Source: Pseudomonas entomophila
GTDB lineage: Bacteria > Pseudomonadota > Gammaproteobacteria > Pseudomonadales > Pseudomonadaceae
Assembly: GCF_013523165.1 (NCBI RefSeq)
Contig: NZ_JAAMQI010000020.1
Location: 1-64,000, forward strand
Direction of reading: 5' to 3'
Length of the DNA: 64,000 nt
The notes beneath the pieces were generated by a model. The model did no database searches, was not told the DNA's origin, and saw nothing but the letters and a program-made list of their open reading frames with translations. Every line of letters starts with the position of its first letter. Position 1 is the first letter of the stretch. Shown here in pieces: positions 35,163-44,191 of the stretch. The position numbers and the translations under genes were made by a program.

Positions 35163-35448
35163 TCAGGGGTTGATGAAATGCACCAACACCCGCTTGATCG
35201 CCGGCCAGTTCACCCATTGCCAGAGTTTTCCGCTCGACAGGTGTTCGACGATGCGGTTGGAGCCACCGGTCAGGCTGACCACGGTGATGTAGACGAACCA
35301 CTTCCTGATGAAGCTCGATAATCGTTTTCTCTTGTATCTGGGCAATCCACACATCCAGGCTGGGGGTCTTAAGAAGCGCTTGCAAGGTGACCGTGCGGGT
35401 CGCTCGGTCATCGGCCGAGCGCTCGATCAGGCAACCTGCCACCCACAC
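35163..35448 (-). pseudogene. Probable frameshifted gene remnant
   Basis: Two overlapping minus-strand frames each read like protein in different parts. The upstream part (about 35448-35330) gives TLQALLKTPSLDVWIAQIQE. The downstream part (about 35320-35163), in another frame, gives VYITVVSLTGGSNRIVEHLS and ends KRVLVHFINP. Neither is complete and no good start is present, as expected of a decayed gene with a frameshift near 35300. I do not recognise the family. It sits in a repeat-rich stretch. Nothing else was found in 35449-35640. Confidence 0.35.
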
Positions 35449-35640
35449 AGTCCCTGCCGTCTGGCAAGCCTGTCTGGCTAGGACACCGCCACGTCGCCAG
35501 GAATGCCATCGACGTGAACGTCAAGGCCATGGCCGCACGAAACGGGCGCGCACGGTCGCTCAGCCCGAGGCCCGTGTCAACGGGTAGGCCCTGCCTTCTT
35601 CACAAGGTATGAGCACTGCGCCGACGATCAGCGCCAGCCG

Positions 35641-36084
35641 TCAATCCTGCGCCAGGCCGAGCAGACGCACCAGGCCTTGCCCGGCGAAGACCACGCGGTC
35701 GCACCAGAGCACTTCATGCAGCAGCACGATGGCCCAGACGATCACCTGAAACGGCACCTTGCGGGTCTTGTGTCGGCACACCTGCTGGGCGACCAGCGCG
35801 CCGGGCCAGCCGCCCAGCAGCTCGCTCAGGTGCAGGTACTTCTCAGGCACGCGCCAGCCCTGGGTGCGGGCACGATGCTTGTCATGCCAGTACAGGCCGA
35901 AGGCGATCAGGCTGGCCAATGGGTAGAACGCCAGCCACAGTGGGCTGGCACCCCCGAGCACCGCCTGCACCACGCCGAGCGCCGGCAAGGTGCACAGGGC
36001 GAGCAGAAGGGCCACCTTGGGCCAGCGCAGGTGCACCTCTGCCCTCCCCCGAGGTGCGGCCCGGGTGGTGCGTTCACGACTCAC
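35641..36084 (-). CDS. DUF1294 membrane protein
   Basis: A 147-residue protein with about four membrane helices and the DUF1294 pattern: FGLYWHDKHRA, then LHLSELLGGWPGALVAQQVCRHKTRK. The family is widespread, and some members carry an N-terminal cold-shock domain; this one does not. Function unknown. The likely start is GTG at 36082-36084, one base after the uppP stop, so it is probably cotranscribed with uppP. Confidence 0.8.
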   Translation of the reverse strand: MSRERTTRAAPRGRAEVHLRWPKVALLLALCTLPALGVVQAVLGGASPLWLAFYPLASLIAFGLYWHDKHRARTQGWRVPEKYLHLSELLGGWPGALVAQQVCRHKTRKVPFQVIVWAIVLLHEVLWCDRVVFAGQGLVRLLGLAQD

Positions 36085-36085
36085 G

Positions 36086-36916
36086 TCAGCCCTGCGCCGT
36101 GGTCCAGTCGATCCAGCCGAACAGCCAGGTCGCCAGGATCAGCAGGCCGAAGCCGATGCGGTACCAGGCGAACACCGCATAACTGTGGTGGGCGATGAAC
36201 TTCAGCAGCCCGCGCACCGCGATCATGGCGAACAGGAACGACACCACGAAGCCCAGGGCGAACACCGGCAAATCGGCGGGCTGGAATAGCTCACGGTACT
36301 TGTAGCCCGAGTACACTGCCGCGCCGACCATGGTCGGCATGGCCAGGAAGAACGAGAACTCGGTGGCCGCCGTGCGCGACAAGCCGAACAGCAGCCCGCC
36401 GATGATGGTCGACCCGGAACGCGACGTGCCGGGGATCATCGCCACGCACTGCACCAGGCCGATCTTCAGCGCCTGGTGCCAGCGCATCTGGTCGACGTGC
36501 TCGACCGTCACCTGATGGTCACGTCGCTCGGCCCAGAGCATGATCACCCCGCCGATCACCAGCGCTGCAGCCACGGTGATGGGGTTGAACAGGTATTCGT
36601 GGATCAGGTCGGCGAACAGCACGCCAAGCACCACCGCTGGCATGAAGGCCAGCAGCAGGTTGGCGGTGAAGCGACGCGCCTGGCGCTCACGCGGCAGGCC
36701 GACGACGATGTCGAGGATCTTGCGGCGAAACGCCCAGACCACGGCCAGGATCGCGCCGAGCTGGATGATGATGTTGAAGGCCATGGCCCGTTCGCCGCCG
36801 AAGTCGATCAGGTCGGCGACGATGATCTGGTGCCCGGTGCTGGAGATCGGCAGGAACTCGGTGAGCCCTTCGACGATACCCAGAATGATTGCCTGCAAGG
36901 CGCTCCAAAGATCCAT
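36086..36916 (-). CDS. uppP: Undecaprenyl-diphosphatase
   Basis: A 276-residue BacA/UppP-type integral membrane phosphatase with both signatures: GIVEGLTEFLPISSTGH near residue 13 and MIPGTSRSGSTIIGG near 160. It dephosphorylates undecaprenyl pyrophosphate to recycle the lipid carrier for cell-wall and polysaccharide synthesis; overproduction gives bacitracin resistance. The DUF1294 gene follows at once. The 264-base gap to pnuC holds the divergent promoters. Confidence 0.95.
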   Translation of the reverse strand: MDLWSALQAIILGIVEGLTEFLPISSTGHQIIVADLIDFGGERAMAFNIIIQLGAILAVVWAFRRKILDIVVGLPRERQARRFTANLLLAFMPAVVLGVLFADLIHEYLFNPITVAAALVIGGVIMLWAERRDHQVTVEHVDQMRWHQALKIGLVQCVAMIPGTSRSGSTIIGGLLFGLSRTAATEFSFFLAMPTMVGAAVYSGYKYRELFQPADLPVFALGFVVSFLFAMIAVRGLLKFIAHHSYAVFAWYRIGFGLLILATWLFGWIDWTTAQG

Positions 36917-37180
36917 CGTTCCCCCACGGGGCGCTGGTGCGTTCCAGGCCCGCTGTACGTTGAGTGGTGTGTTCTACCGCGAGCGGCGGGCCGTTTTACA
37001 GCGAAGGTTGGAGTAAAGCCAGTCGAAAAGTTCCGCTTCGATGAAAGTTTCATCTTAAGCCGAACAGCATGTTAGCAGAGGGTTTGCGAGCCTGGCGGAA
37101 ATTTGACACGCGCGTCGCTTTCCGCTCGACGTGGGACTTGGCGTACAATCGCGCCCCTCTTCACTGACCGAGGATCCTCC

Positions 37181-37747
37181 ATGTCCGGCCTGGAACTGTT
37201 CGCCGCCGCCCTCGGTGTGCTCGCCGTGTGGCTGACCGTCAAGCAGAACCCCTGGTGCTGGCCGATCGGCCTGGTCATGGTGCTGGTGTACAGCTGGATC
37301 TTCTACGACGTGCGGCTGTATTCCGACATGCTCCTGCAACTGGTCTACGCCGTCCTGCAGCTGTATGGCTGGTGGCAGTGGACGCGCCCAGGGCACCTCG
37401 AACGCGCCCGTCAGGTCAGCCGCCTGTCGGCGCCGGCCATGGGCCTGAGCCTGGGCGCTGGCCTGCTGGTCAGCCTGGTGCTGGGCGCGGCCATGGCTCA
37501 CTGGACCGATGCCGCGCAGCCCTGGCTGGACGCCGCGCTGACCGGCTTCAGCCTGGTAGCGCAGGTGTGGATGGCGCAGAAGCGGCTGCAATGCTGGGCG
37601 CTGTGGGCCGTGCTGGACACGGTGTTCGTCGGCCTGTTCCTGTACAAGGGGCTTTACCTGACCGCAGCGCTGTACGCGCTGTTCACCTGGCTGGCCGTGC
37701 GCGGCTGGCTCGCGTGGCGGCGTGCGCCCAGCGTGGCCTGCGCATGA
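37181..37747 (+). CDS. pnuC: Nicotinamide riboside transporter PnuC
   Basis: A 188-residue membrane protein with about seven helices. Family motifs are NPWCWPIGLVMVLVYSWIFY, LQLVYAVLQLYGWWQW and CWALWAVLDTVFVGLFLYKGLY. It facilitates uptake of a vitamin-type substrate, usually nicotinamide riboside, which a kinase then traps inside the cell. That fits the overlapping downstream NadR-like kinase (ATGA). The ATG follows AGGATCC. A longer upstream frame is not supported. Confidence 0.92.
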   Translation: MSGLELFAAALGVLAVWLTVKQNPWCWPIGLVMVLVYSWIFYDVRLYSDMLLQLVYAVLQLYGWWQWTRPGHLERARQVSRLSAPAMGLSLGAGLLVSLVLGAAMAHWTDAAQPWLDAALTGFSLVAQVWMAQKRLQCWALWAVLDTVFVGLFLYKGLYLTAALYALFTWLAVRGWLAWRRAPSVACA

Positions 37748-38286
37748 AGGTGCTGGTGCTGTGCGGACCTGAATCGAGTGGCAAGAGCTGGCTGGGCGGT
37801 GAACTGCAGGCGCACTTTGGCGGCTGCCTGGTCGGCGAGTACGTTCGTCATTTCATCGACCTGCATCGGCGCGACACCTGCCTGGCCGACATTCCGGCCA
37901 TCGCCCATGGGCAACTGGCCTGGGAGGACGAGGCGCGTCGGCAAGCGCCCGAGCTGCTGATCCTCGACACGCATCTGCTGAGCAACCTGCTGTGGAGCCG
38001 GACGCTGTTCGGTGATTGTCCGGCCTGGCTGGAGCAGGCTCTGTTGGCCAGGCACTACGACCTGCACCTGCTGCTCGACCCGCGTGGCGTGGAATGGGTG
38101 AGCGACGGTCAACGCTGTCAGCCCGAGCTGGCGCACCGGTACGTGTTCTTCGAACAGAGTCGCCAGTGGCTGCTGGCCCACCATCAGCCAGTGCAGGTAC
38201 TCGAGGGCACCTGGGCGCAGCGACGGGCAGCGGCCTTCGAGGCAGTCGAGCGGTTGTTGGCGCGCCCGACGACCACGACACGCTGA
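37744..38286 (+). CDS. NadR-like nicotinamide riboside kinase
   Basis: A 180-residue P-loop kinase (GPESSGKS near residue 8). The motifs GEYVRHFID and LLILDTHLLSNLLWSRTLFG resemble the kinase domain of NadR. The adenylyltransferase and DNA-binding domains of full NadR are absent. It overlaps pnuC by 4 bases, so it would phosphorylate the imported nicotinamide riboside to NMN for NAD salvage. Its assignment rests on motif plus neighbour. Confidence 0.87.
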   Translation: MKVLVLCGPESSGKSWLGGELQAHFGGCLVGEYVRHFIDLHRRDTCLADIPAIAHGQLAWEDEARRQAPELLILDTHLLSNLLWSRTLFGDCPAWLEQALLARHYDLHLLLDPRGVEWVSDGQRCQPELAHRYVFFEQSRQWLLAHHQPVQVLEGTWAQRRAAAFEAVERLLARPTTTTR

Positions 38287-38332
38287 TCCACGGTAGCCAG
38301 GCGTGCGCTTGCCATGAAAATGGCGGGCGAGA

Positions 38333-39550
38333 TCAGCCTGCCTGCGAGCCGGCCAGCGGAACCGAGGCCGTTTGCCGGCCCTCCTCGGCCTGCGCCAGGC
38401 AGACGATGAAACGCGTGCCGTCGACCGTGTCCGAACTGACGCTGACGGTGCCACCATGGGCCTCGGCAATGGCCTTGACGATGAACAACCCCAGGCCCAC
38501 GCTGCGCCCCACGCTCTGCTCGCTGCCGCGCACCATCGGCTCGAACAGCACGTCCAGGGTGGCCTGGGGGATCGGCTGGCCGTAGTTGAGGACGGTGACC
38601 TGCGGGTGCCCCTGGGAGAAGTCGGAAATCACATGGATCGGCTGGGCCGGGTCACCGTACGCCACGGCGTTGCCGACCAGGTTGCCGATCAGTTGCTGTA
38701 TCCGGTCGGCGTCCAGGGGCGCGCGGCCATGGGCGACGGCCTGGTGCAGAAGCTTGACGTCCGGGAACGCCACACGCAGCTCGTCCAGGCTCTGGCGTAC
38801 CACCTCGTGCAGGTCGAGCGGCGTCGGGGAGATGGCGATGCCGTGACCGATGCGTTCCAGGGTGAAGTCCAGCAGGTCGGCGATCATGCGCTCGGCGCGC
38901 CCTGCCGATTGGCCGATGTGCGACAGCATGCGCGCCTCGCGCGGTGAGCGTTCGGCGCGGCCGAGCATTTCGGACGCCATCTGGATTGCGGCCAGGGGCG
39001 TTCTCAGGTCATGGCTGACGATACCGACCATCTGCTCGGCATACACGGCGCGTTGCTGGGCGCTCTGGTACGCCTTCTTCAGCTGGGCCTGCGCTTCGTC
39101 CAGGCTCGCCTGCGCCAGGGTCTTTTCTCGCAGCAGGTTCTCTGCCAGGTTGCGTGCATGCAGCAGCTCGCGCTCGTAGCGGTCACGTTCGGTCGTGGTG
39201 AACACCGACAGCTGGTAGTAGGCCAGGCCTTCGTGAACCTGCCGCACGCCGTTGAGCAACATCGTGACGGCACTGCCATCGTGGTGCAGCAGCTGCAGCT
39301 TGACTTCGCCGACCGACCCTTGCATGTGCATGAGGGGCGCCCAGTGGGTCTGGTAGAAGATCCGCCCGCCCATGGTCAGCAGGTCCTGGAAACGCTGACC
39401 GCACAGGGTGTCGCAGGTATGCCCCAGCCACTCGGCGAAGGTTCGGTTGACCTGCAGCAGCGTGCCGTCTTCGCGCGTGGTCAACAGGCCGCAAGGGGCC
39501 TGGTCGAACAGCGTTCGCGCGTCCGGCAGCCCGGAGGTGTCAACCGTCAT
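38333..39550 (-). CDS. PAS-domain sensor histidine kinase
   Basis: A 405-residue soluble kinase. A PAS domain lies at residues ~10-120 (LFDQAPCGLLTTREDGTLLQVNRTF), then a coiled coil (~125-170), HisKA with the phosphoacceptor in VSHDLRTPLAAI (about H180), and an ATPase domain (NLVGNAVAYGDP; GLGLFIVKAIAEAHGG). There is no membrane segment, so it senses an intracellular signal or cofactor. Its start overlaps the end of the RsbQ-like hydrolase gene by 11 bases (ATG at 39548-39550; a GTG one codon earlier is possible). No response regulator is adjacent. Confidence 0.88.
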   Translation of the reverse strand: MTVDTSGLPDARTLFDQAPCGLLTTREDGTLLQVNRTFAEWLGHTCDTLCGQRFQDLLTMGGRIFYQTHWAPLMHMQGSVGEVKLQLLHHDGSAVTMLLNGVRQVHEGLAYYQLSVFTTTERDRYERELLHARNLAENLLREKTLAQASLDEAQAQLKKAYQSAQQRAVYAEQMVGIVSHDLRTPLAAIQMASEMLGRAERSPREARMLSHIGQSAGRAERMIADLLDFTLERIGHGIAISPTPLDLHEVVRQSLDELRVAFPDVKLLHQAVAHGRAPLDADRIQQLIGNLVGNAVAYGDPAQPIHVISDFSQGHPQVTVLNYGQPIPQATLDVLFEPMVRGSEQSVGRSVGLGLFIVKAIAEAHGGTVSVSSDTVDGTRFIVCLAQAEEGRQTASVPLAGSQAG

Positions 39551-40355
39551 CACGGCTACCGAGCCTGGCGAGGAAGGCGTTCATCGCCTCGACGCAGGCA
39601 CTGGGGGCGCTCATGTGCGGGCAGTGGCCGATGTTCTCGACCTTGCACAAGGTACTCCCGACGATGACCCGGTTCAGGTATTCGCCGACCTGCACCGGTG
39701 CGATCAGGTCTTCGCTGGCCTGCAGGATCAAGGTCGGGGTGGTCAGGCGCGCCACGTCCTCACGGTTGTCGGACAGGAAGGTGACGCGGGCGAACTGCTT
39801 GGCGATGTCCGGCCGCGTGCTGCAGAAACTCTGGGTCAGCTCGTCGGCCAGGGCGGGTTGGCCAGGCGCGCCCATGATCACCGGCGCCATGCTGCTGGAC
39901 CAGCCCAGGTAATTGCTGTCGAGGGTTTCGAGCAGGGCATGGATGTCGTCGCGCGAGAACCCGCCGACGTACCCATCGTCATCGATGTAGCACGGGGATG
40001 GCCCGACCATGACATGGGCCGCGACCCTGCCGGGCGTGGCCAGGTCGCTCAGCACGCCGATCATGGCACTGACCGAGTGCCCGACCAGCACCACCGGCCC
40101 CTTGCCGTAGGCGTCGATGAGCTGCGACAGGTCATCGGCGTAGCCTGCCAGGGTTTCGTAGCGAACCGGGTCGTAGACGCTCAGGTCGGAGCGCCCCGAG
40201 CCGATCAGGTCGTGCAGGACCACCGTGAACCGGTCGGCGAAAGGTTCGACCAGGTAGCGCCACATGGTCTGATCGCAACCGAAGCCGTGCGAAAAGATCA
40301 TCGTCGTCGGGCCATGCCCGAGGATGTTGACATTGTGGCGTTGCTGCAGGGTCAT
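39540..40355 (-). CDS. RsbQ-like alpha/beta hydrolase
   Basis: A 271-residue alpha/beta hydrolase of the RsbQ/KAI2/D14 group. The triad is S94 in GHSVSA, D216 in LQASEDLIAP and H247 in GHCPHMSAP. Position and total length are nearly those of B. subtilis RsbQ, in which the hydrolase works with the PAS-containing phosphatase RsbP in energy-stress signalling. Here the next, overlapping gene encodes a PAS histidine kinase. A hydrolase that makes or recognises a ligand for that PAS domain is a reasonable inference. Confidence 0.87.
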   Translation of the reverse strand: MTLQQRHNVNILGHGPTTMIFSHGFGCDQTMWRYLVEPFADRFTVVLHDLIGSGRSDLSVYDPVRYETLAGYADDLSQLIDAYGKGPVVLVGHSVSAMIGVLSDLATPGRVAAHVMVGPSPCYIDDDGYVGGFSRDDIHALLETLDSNYLGWSSSMAPVIMGAPGQPALADELTQSFCSTRPDIAKQFARVTFLSDNREDVARLTTPTLILQASEDLIAPVQVGEYLNRVIVGSTLCKVENIGHCPHMSAPSACVEAMNAFLARLGSRDDG

Positions 40356-40611
40356 GGACGGTCTCGTGCGCAGTGGATGGGAAGAAGATGAAGGCCCTTG
40401 AATGCGAGTCGAAACGGCACGACAGGGCTCGGGACAGGCAGCCGGGGGGCAGGATAACGTACCTGCGCCGGTTGGAGTAGCCGCTTGCCGATCCGTGCGC
40501 TACAGGCGGCCGGTAGTGCCACGATCCTGAGTGCCTGAGCGCTCAAGTCCCGTCCATTCGTTACCGGGCTTGTAAGCGGCCTGGGTCACAAGGCAGGCCT
40601 GTTATCATTGA

Positions 40612-40625
40612 TCACATTCCTGTGA
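40612..40625. promoter_or_regulatory. Inverted repeat upstream of the sulfatase gene
   Basis: TCACA-TTCC-TGTGA, perfect 5-bp arms, 27 bases before the start of the LTA-synthase-family gene. A possible operator. It is not the usual TGTGA-N6-TCACA of Vfr/CRP, since the arms face the other way. The rest of the 297-base gap 40356-40652 shows nothing definite. Confidence 0.35.
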
Positions 40626-40652
40626 CCGTTCGATGACAATAAGGACATTTTC

Positions 40653-42851
40653 GTGAAGCACTGGTTCGGCCTCCTTCGTCATCCTGCCGCGCGGCTGACC
40701 ACGCTCGCCCTTCTGGTGATCGTGATCCCCCTGGTGGCACGCAGCCTGCTGGGGTGGTCTCATCCCTTCGGCTACCTGTCGGACCTGGCCATCGGCAGCG
40801 GGCTGCTCCTGCTGCTGCAACGCCAGCGGCCCTGGCTGGCGCTGTCCGTGCTGCTGGTCTGGGCCCTGTTGAGCGTCGCCGCCGCCGAGCTGGTCAGCGC
40901 CGTGGGGCGGCTACCCGCCAGCAGCGATCTGGCCTACCTGTTCGATACACAGTTCGTGGAGAACTCCACCGGCGGTGGCCTGGCGCACCCGTGGTTGCCA
41001 TGGGCCCTGGCCCTGGGGATCGCGTCATGGCTGCTGGCCTGCCGCCTGAGCCGCCGGCAGACGCCCCGCCTGCTGCCGCGACGCGCCTGGAGCGTGCCTG
41101 CGGCGCTGCTGGTCGTGCACTGGGCCGGGCAGCACCTGTCGCCTTCCGAGGCCGACCCGTGGCGTCAATTCAACCTGCCGCACCAGTTGCTCGCAACGGG
41201 CACCGGTACGCTGCAACAGCACGCCGAGCGGTGGGCCGGGCTCGCGCCCCAGGCGCCACCGCCGTCGATGACCGGGCTGGTGGGCGTCGACCTCGACGGC
41301 CAGCGCCTGCTGACAGGCCCCGGCCAGGCACGCAACCTGCTGATCGTCACCCTGGAAGGCATCCCGGGCGCTTATGTGCGCGCCAACCGCCAGGCGCTGC
41401 ACAGCCCGTTCGATGACGACCTCATGCCCCGGCTCAGCCAGTGGGCCGAACGCGGCATGAACACCCCGGACTACGTGCTGCACACGCACCAGACCATTCG
41501 CGGCCTGTACGCGATGCTGTGCGGCGACTACGACAAGTTCGACAACGGCACGCCCAAGGGCGTCGAGCTGCTCAACCAGCAGGCCCGCAACCAGGCCTGC
41601 CTGCCAGCGCAGCTGCGTCAGCACGGTTTCACCACCCATTACCTGCAAGGCGCCGGCCTGCGCTTCATGGCCAAGGACCGCATCATGCCGCACATCGGCT
41701 TCGAGGCCGTGCATGGGCTGGAGTGGTTCACCCACGACAACTACCTGAGCTTCCCGTGGGGCAAGGACGACAAGGCCTTCTTCGAAGGCGCCGCGCAGTA
41801 CGTGGGGCAACTGCGCCAGCAGCGCGAGCCCTGGATGCTCACGCTGCTGACGGTCGGCACGCACCAGCCCTACTCGGCACCCGAGGCTTACCTGGCGCGC
41901 TACCCCAGCGCCAAGCAGGCAGCGGTCGCCTACCTGGACGATGCCCTGGGCGACTTCCTGGAAACGCTGGAGCGCCAGGGCGTGCTCGAAGACACCCTGG
42001 TGGTGATCACCTCGGACGAGTCCCATGGCATCGACGGCGTGCGCCTGGCGTCGGCCTGGGGCTTCAACCTGATGCTCGCGCCCGACCAGGCGGCACTGCC
42101 ACGGCTCAAGTCGGGCACCTATGGTCACGTCGACCTGACGGCCTCGCTGCTGGACTACTTCGCCCTGCCCGTTCCGGCCGAACTCAACGGGCGCTCGCTG
42201 CTGCGCGACTATGCCAGCGGCCGGCCCATGCTCTCGTTCACCAACGGTCAGTTGCGCCATCACGATGGTCGCGGCACGCTGACCGAATGCGATTTCCAGC
42301 AGCGCTGTCGTCGCTATGCCAGCGAGGGCTTCATTGCCAGCGCGGCGCGCTACCTGGGCCAGGGCGACCGAAACGCCGCGCAGCAGGTCACGGCCATGGC
42401 GGGGACCCTGGACCGTTCGTTGATGAGCACGCCGCTGAACGTGCGCTACCAGTTCGGCAGCGCGACGCCCGTGCCGTTGAACCCACGCGTGCGTGACGAC
42501 TGGGTCGACAACCTGATCGGCGCCCAATACCTGGAAATGCCAGAGGGCTCACGCACGCGCGTACGCCTGAAAATCCGCTCGCTGGCCTCAGGCGACCCTG
42601 CACAGATCCTGCTCAAGGCCAAGGAGTTCGAGCAGGACGTGGCGCTGGGGCTGCCTGAACGGATGACCGTGAGCGCTGAGCAGCCGCTGGTCATGGAATT
42701 CGACTTCGACAACCCCACGGTGCGCAAGGCGTTCTCGTTCCACCTGCTCGGCTATGGCACGGGTGCCGTGGAAATCAGCGACTTCAGCGTGATCACTGCC
42801 CTGCCAGGGGAGGACGATCCGTACCGCGACGAGGAACACCCGCCCGCGTGA
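40653..42851 (+). CDS. LTA-synthase-family sulfatase / phosphoglycerol transferase
   Basis: A 732-residue inner-membrane enzyme. About four hydrophobic helices lie in residues 1-160, followed by a periplasmic alkaline-phosphatase-fold domain: NLLIVTLEGIPGAY starts the sulfatase fold, the THQTIRGLYAMLCG block should carry the threonine nucleophile, and TSDESHGID supplies metal ligands. After ~residue 560 there is a C-terminal beta-rich extension. Family members move phosphoglycerol or phosphoethanolamine onto surface glycans, or hydrolyse sulfate esters; the acceptor here is unknown. The start is GTG with AGGA upstream. The convergent regulator gene ends 14 bases away. Confidence 0.85.
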   Translation: MKHWFGLLRHPAARLTTLALLVIVIPLVARSLLGWSHPFGYLSDLAIGSGLLLLLQRQRPWLALSVLLVWALLSVAAAELVSAVGRLPASSDLAYLFDTQFVENSTGGGLAHPWLPWALALGIASWLLACRLSRRQTPRLLPRRAWSVPAALLVVHWAGQHLSPSEADPWRQFNLPHQLLATGTGTLQQHAERWAGLAPQAPPPSMTGLVGVDLDGQRLLTGPGQARNLLIVTLEGIPGAYVRANRQALHSPFDDDLMPRLSQWAERGMNTPDYVLHTHQTIRGLYAMLCGDYDKFDNGTPKGVELLNQQARNQACLPAQLRQHGFTTHYLQGAGLRFMAKDRIMPHIGFEAVHGLEWFTHDNYLSFPWGKDDKAFFEGAAQYVGQLRQQREPWMLTLLTVGTHQPYSAPEAYLARYPSAKQAAVAYLDDALGDFLETLERQGVLEDTLVVITSDESHGIDGVRLASAWGFNLMLAPDQAALPRLKSGTYGHVDLTASLLDYFALPVPAELNGRSLLRDYASGRPMLSFTNGQLRHHDGRGTLTECDFQQRCRRYASEGFIASAARYLGQGDRNAAQQVTAMAGTLDRSLMSTPLNVRYQFGSATPVPLNPRVRDDWVDNLIGAQYLEMPEGSRTRVRLKIRSLASGDPAQILLKAKEFEQDVALGLPERMTVSAEQPLVMEFDFDNPTVRKAFSFHLLGYGTGAVEISDFSVITALPGEDDPYRDEEHPPA

Positions 42852-42865
42852 TGGGGCGGGCTCGC

Positions 42866-44191
42866 CTAACGGATCTGGTGCTTGTGCAGCAAACGATAGA
42901 ACGTCGGCCGCGAGACGCCCAGGACCTTGGCCGCCAGGGTCATGTTGTCCCCGTGCCGATGCAGCACGTCGCACAGCGCCTGACGTTCGGCCCGGTACTT
43001 GTAGTCTTCCAGCGTGGCGATCGGCGCTTCTTCTCCCTCCAGCGTACGCAGGCCCAGGTCCTGGGCCTCTACTTGCCGGCCTGCGGCCAGCACCAGCCCA
43101 CGCCGGACGCGGTTGGCCAGTTCACGCACGTTGCCCGGCCAGTCGTGTCGCCCCATGGCGCTTAGCGCGGCCTCGCTGAACGCGCGAGGGGTGCGGCCGG
43201 TTTCCTGGCTGTAGAAACGCGCGAAGTGCTCGGCCAGCGTCGGCAGATCGGCGTGACGCTCGCGCAGGGCCGTGGTGGCGATGCGTGTCTCGGCCAGGCG
43301 CTGGTACAGGGCTTCGTCAAAGCGCCCTGCCTGCACGGCGGCCTCCAGATCAACCCGGGTCGCGGCCAGAATGCGTGGCTCGACCTCGCCCGAAGGCGCG
43401 TCCCCGGTCTGGCAAGCCCCCTGCGCGTCGATCAGATGCACGAGCGCAGCCTGTGCAGCAGGTGAAAGGTCGGCAATTTCATCGAAGAACAGCGTCCCGC
43501 CGGTCGCCGCCTGCACCCGCGACGGCAGGGACGGCTGCCCCCCGTCGCCTGCCTCGCTCGACGGGGCGGACAGCGCATACTGAGGCGCCTGCGTCGACAA
43601 TCGGCTGCAATGGACCATCAGGAAAGGACGGTCTCGACGGGGCGACAGGCGATGCAACGTGCGCGCGACCAGCTCCTTGCCCGTGCCGGGCTCACCGTGG
43701 ATCAGCACTGCAGACCCCGCAGGCGCCAGCTTGATCAGCCCTTTGCGCAGCTCGCGCATCGCCCGGCTGTCGCCCAGCAATTCGTGTGAAGACTCATCGG
43801 CCTTGACCGAGCCCTTGCCGCGCGAGCGCGATTTGCCATGGGCACGGGTCAGGGTGGCCTGCACGCGCGCCGGGTCGAACGGCACCGTGTGAAAGTCGAA
43901 GAACCACTCGCACACGAAGTCGCCGACGTTTTGCAGGCGCAGTTCTTCGGCGCTGAGCACGGCGATCCACTCGAGGGTGCTGTGCTTGATGAGCGCCTTG
44001 ACGGCGTCTGGCTCGCGCAGGTGTTCGGCGCGCAAGCGCAGCAGGCCAACACCTGCCGCAAGGCTGCTGGCGCTGGAAAAGTCCCCGATATCGACCTCCC
44101 ACCCGGCGCTGCGCAAGCTAGGCAAGAGCACGTGACACGCATCGCAGGGGTCGATGATCAATAGACGGCGGTGGGCTACAGCGTCGGACAT
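42866..44191 (-). CDS. NtrC-like AAA+ regulator lacking the GAFTGA loop
   Basis: A 441-residue protein. A receiver-like N-terminal domain (~1-120; LLIIDPCDACHVLLPSLRSAG) lacks a convincing phosphoacceptor. The AAA+ domain has Walker A (HGEPGTGKE near 165), TGGTLFFDEIADL and an arginine-rich HDWPGNVRELANRVRRG. A Fis-type helix-turn-helix is at the C-terminus (MTLAAKVLGVSRPTFYRLL). Between the Walker A region and TGGTLFFDE the usual ELFGxxxGAFTGA segment is replaced by a Ser/Pro/Gly-rich stretch. It therefore probably binds DNA without remodelling sigma54 holoenzyme. Orthologues in this style, such as VpsR, regulate surface polysaccharide with sigma-70; that parallel is inference. Confidence 0.85.
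   Translation of the reverse strand: MSDAVAHRRLLIIDPCDACHVLLPSLRSAGWEVDIGDFSSASSLAAGVGLLRLRAEHLREPDAVKALIKHSTLEWIAVLSAEELRLQNVGDFVCEWFFDFHTVPFDPARVQATLTRAHGKSRSRGKGSVKADESSHELLGDSRAMRELRKGLIKLAPAGSAVLIHGEPGTGKELVARTLHRLSPRRDRPFLMVHCSRLSTQAPQYALSAPSSEAGDGGQPSLPSRVQAATGGTLFFDEIADLSPAAQAALVHLIDAQGACQTGDAPSGEVEPRILAATRVDLEAAVQAGRFDEALYQRLAETRIATTALRERHADLPTLAEHFARFYSQETGRTPRAFSEAALSAMGRHDWPGNVRELANRVRRGLVLAAGRQVEAQDLGLRTLEGEEAPIATLEDYKYRAERQALCDVLHRHGDNMTLAAKVLGVSRPTFYRLLHKHQIR

Noticed and set aside
37103..37149. TTGACA and TACAAT as a sigma-70 promoter before pnuC
   Set aside because: The two boxes are 35 bases apart, far from the 16-18 needed; TACAAT alone may still be a -10.
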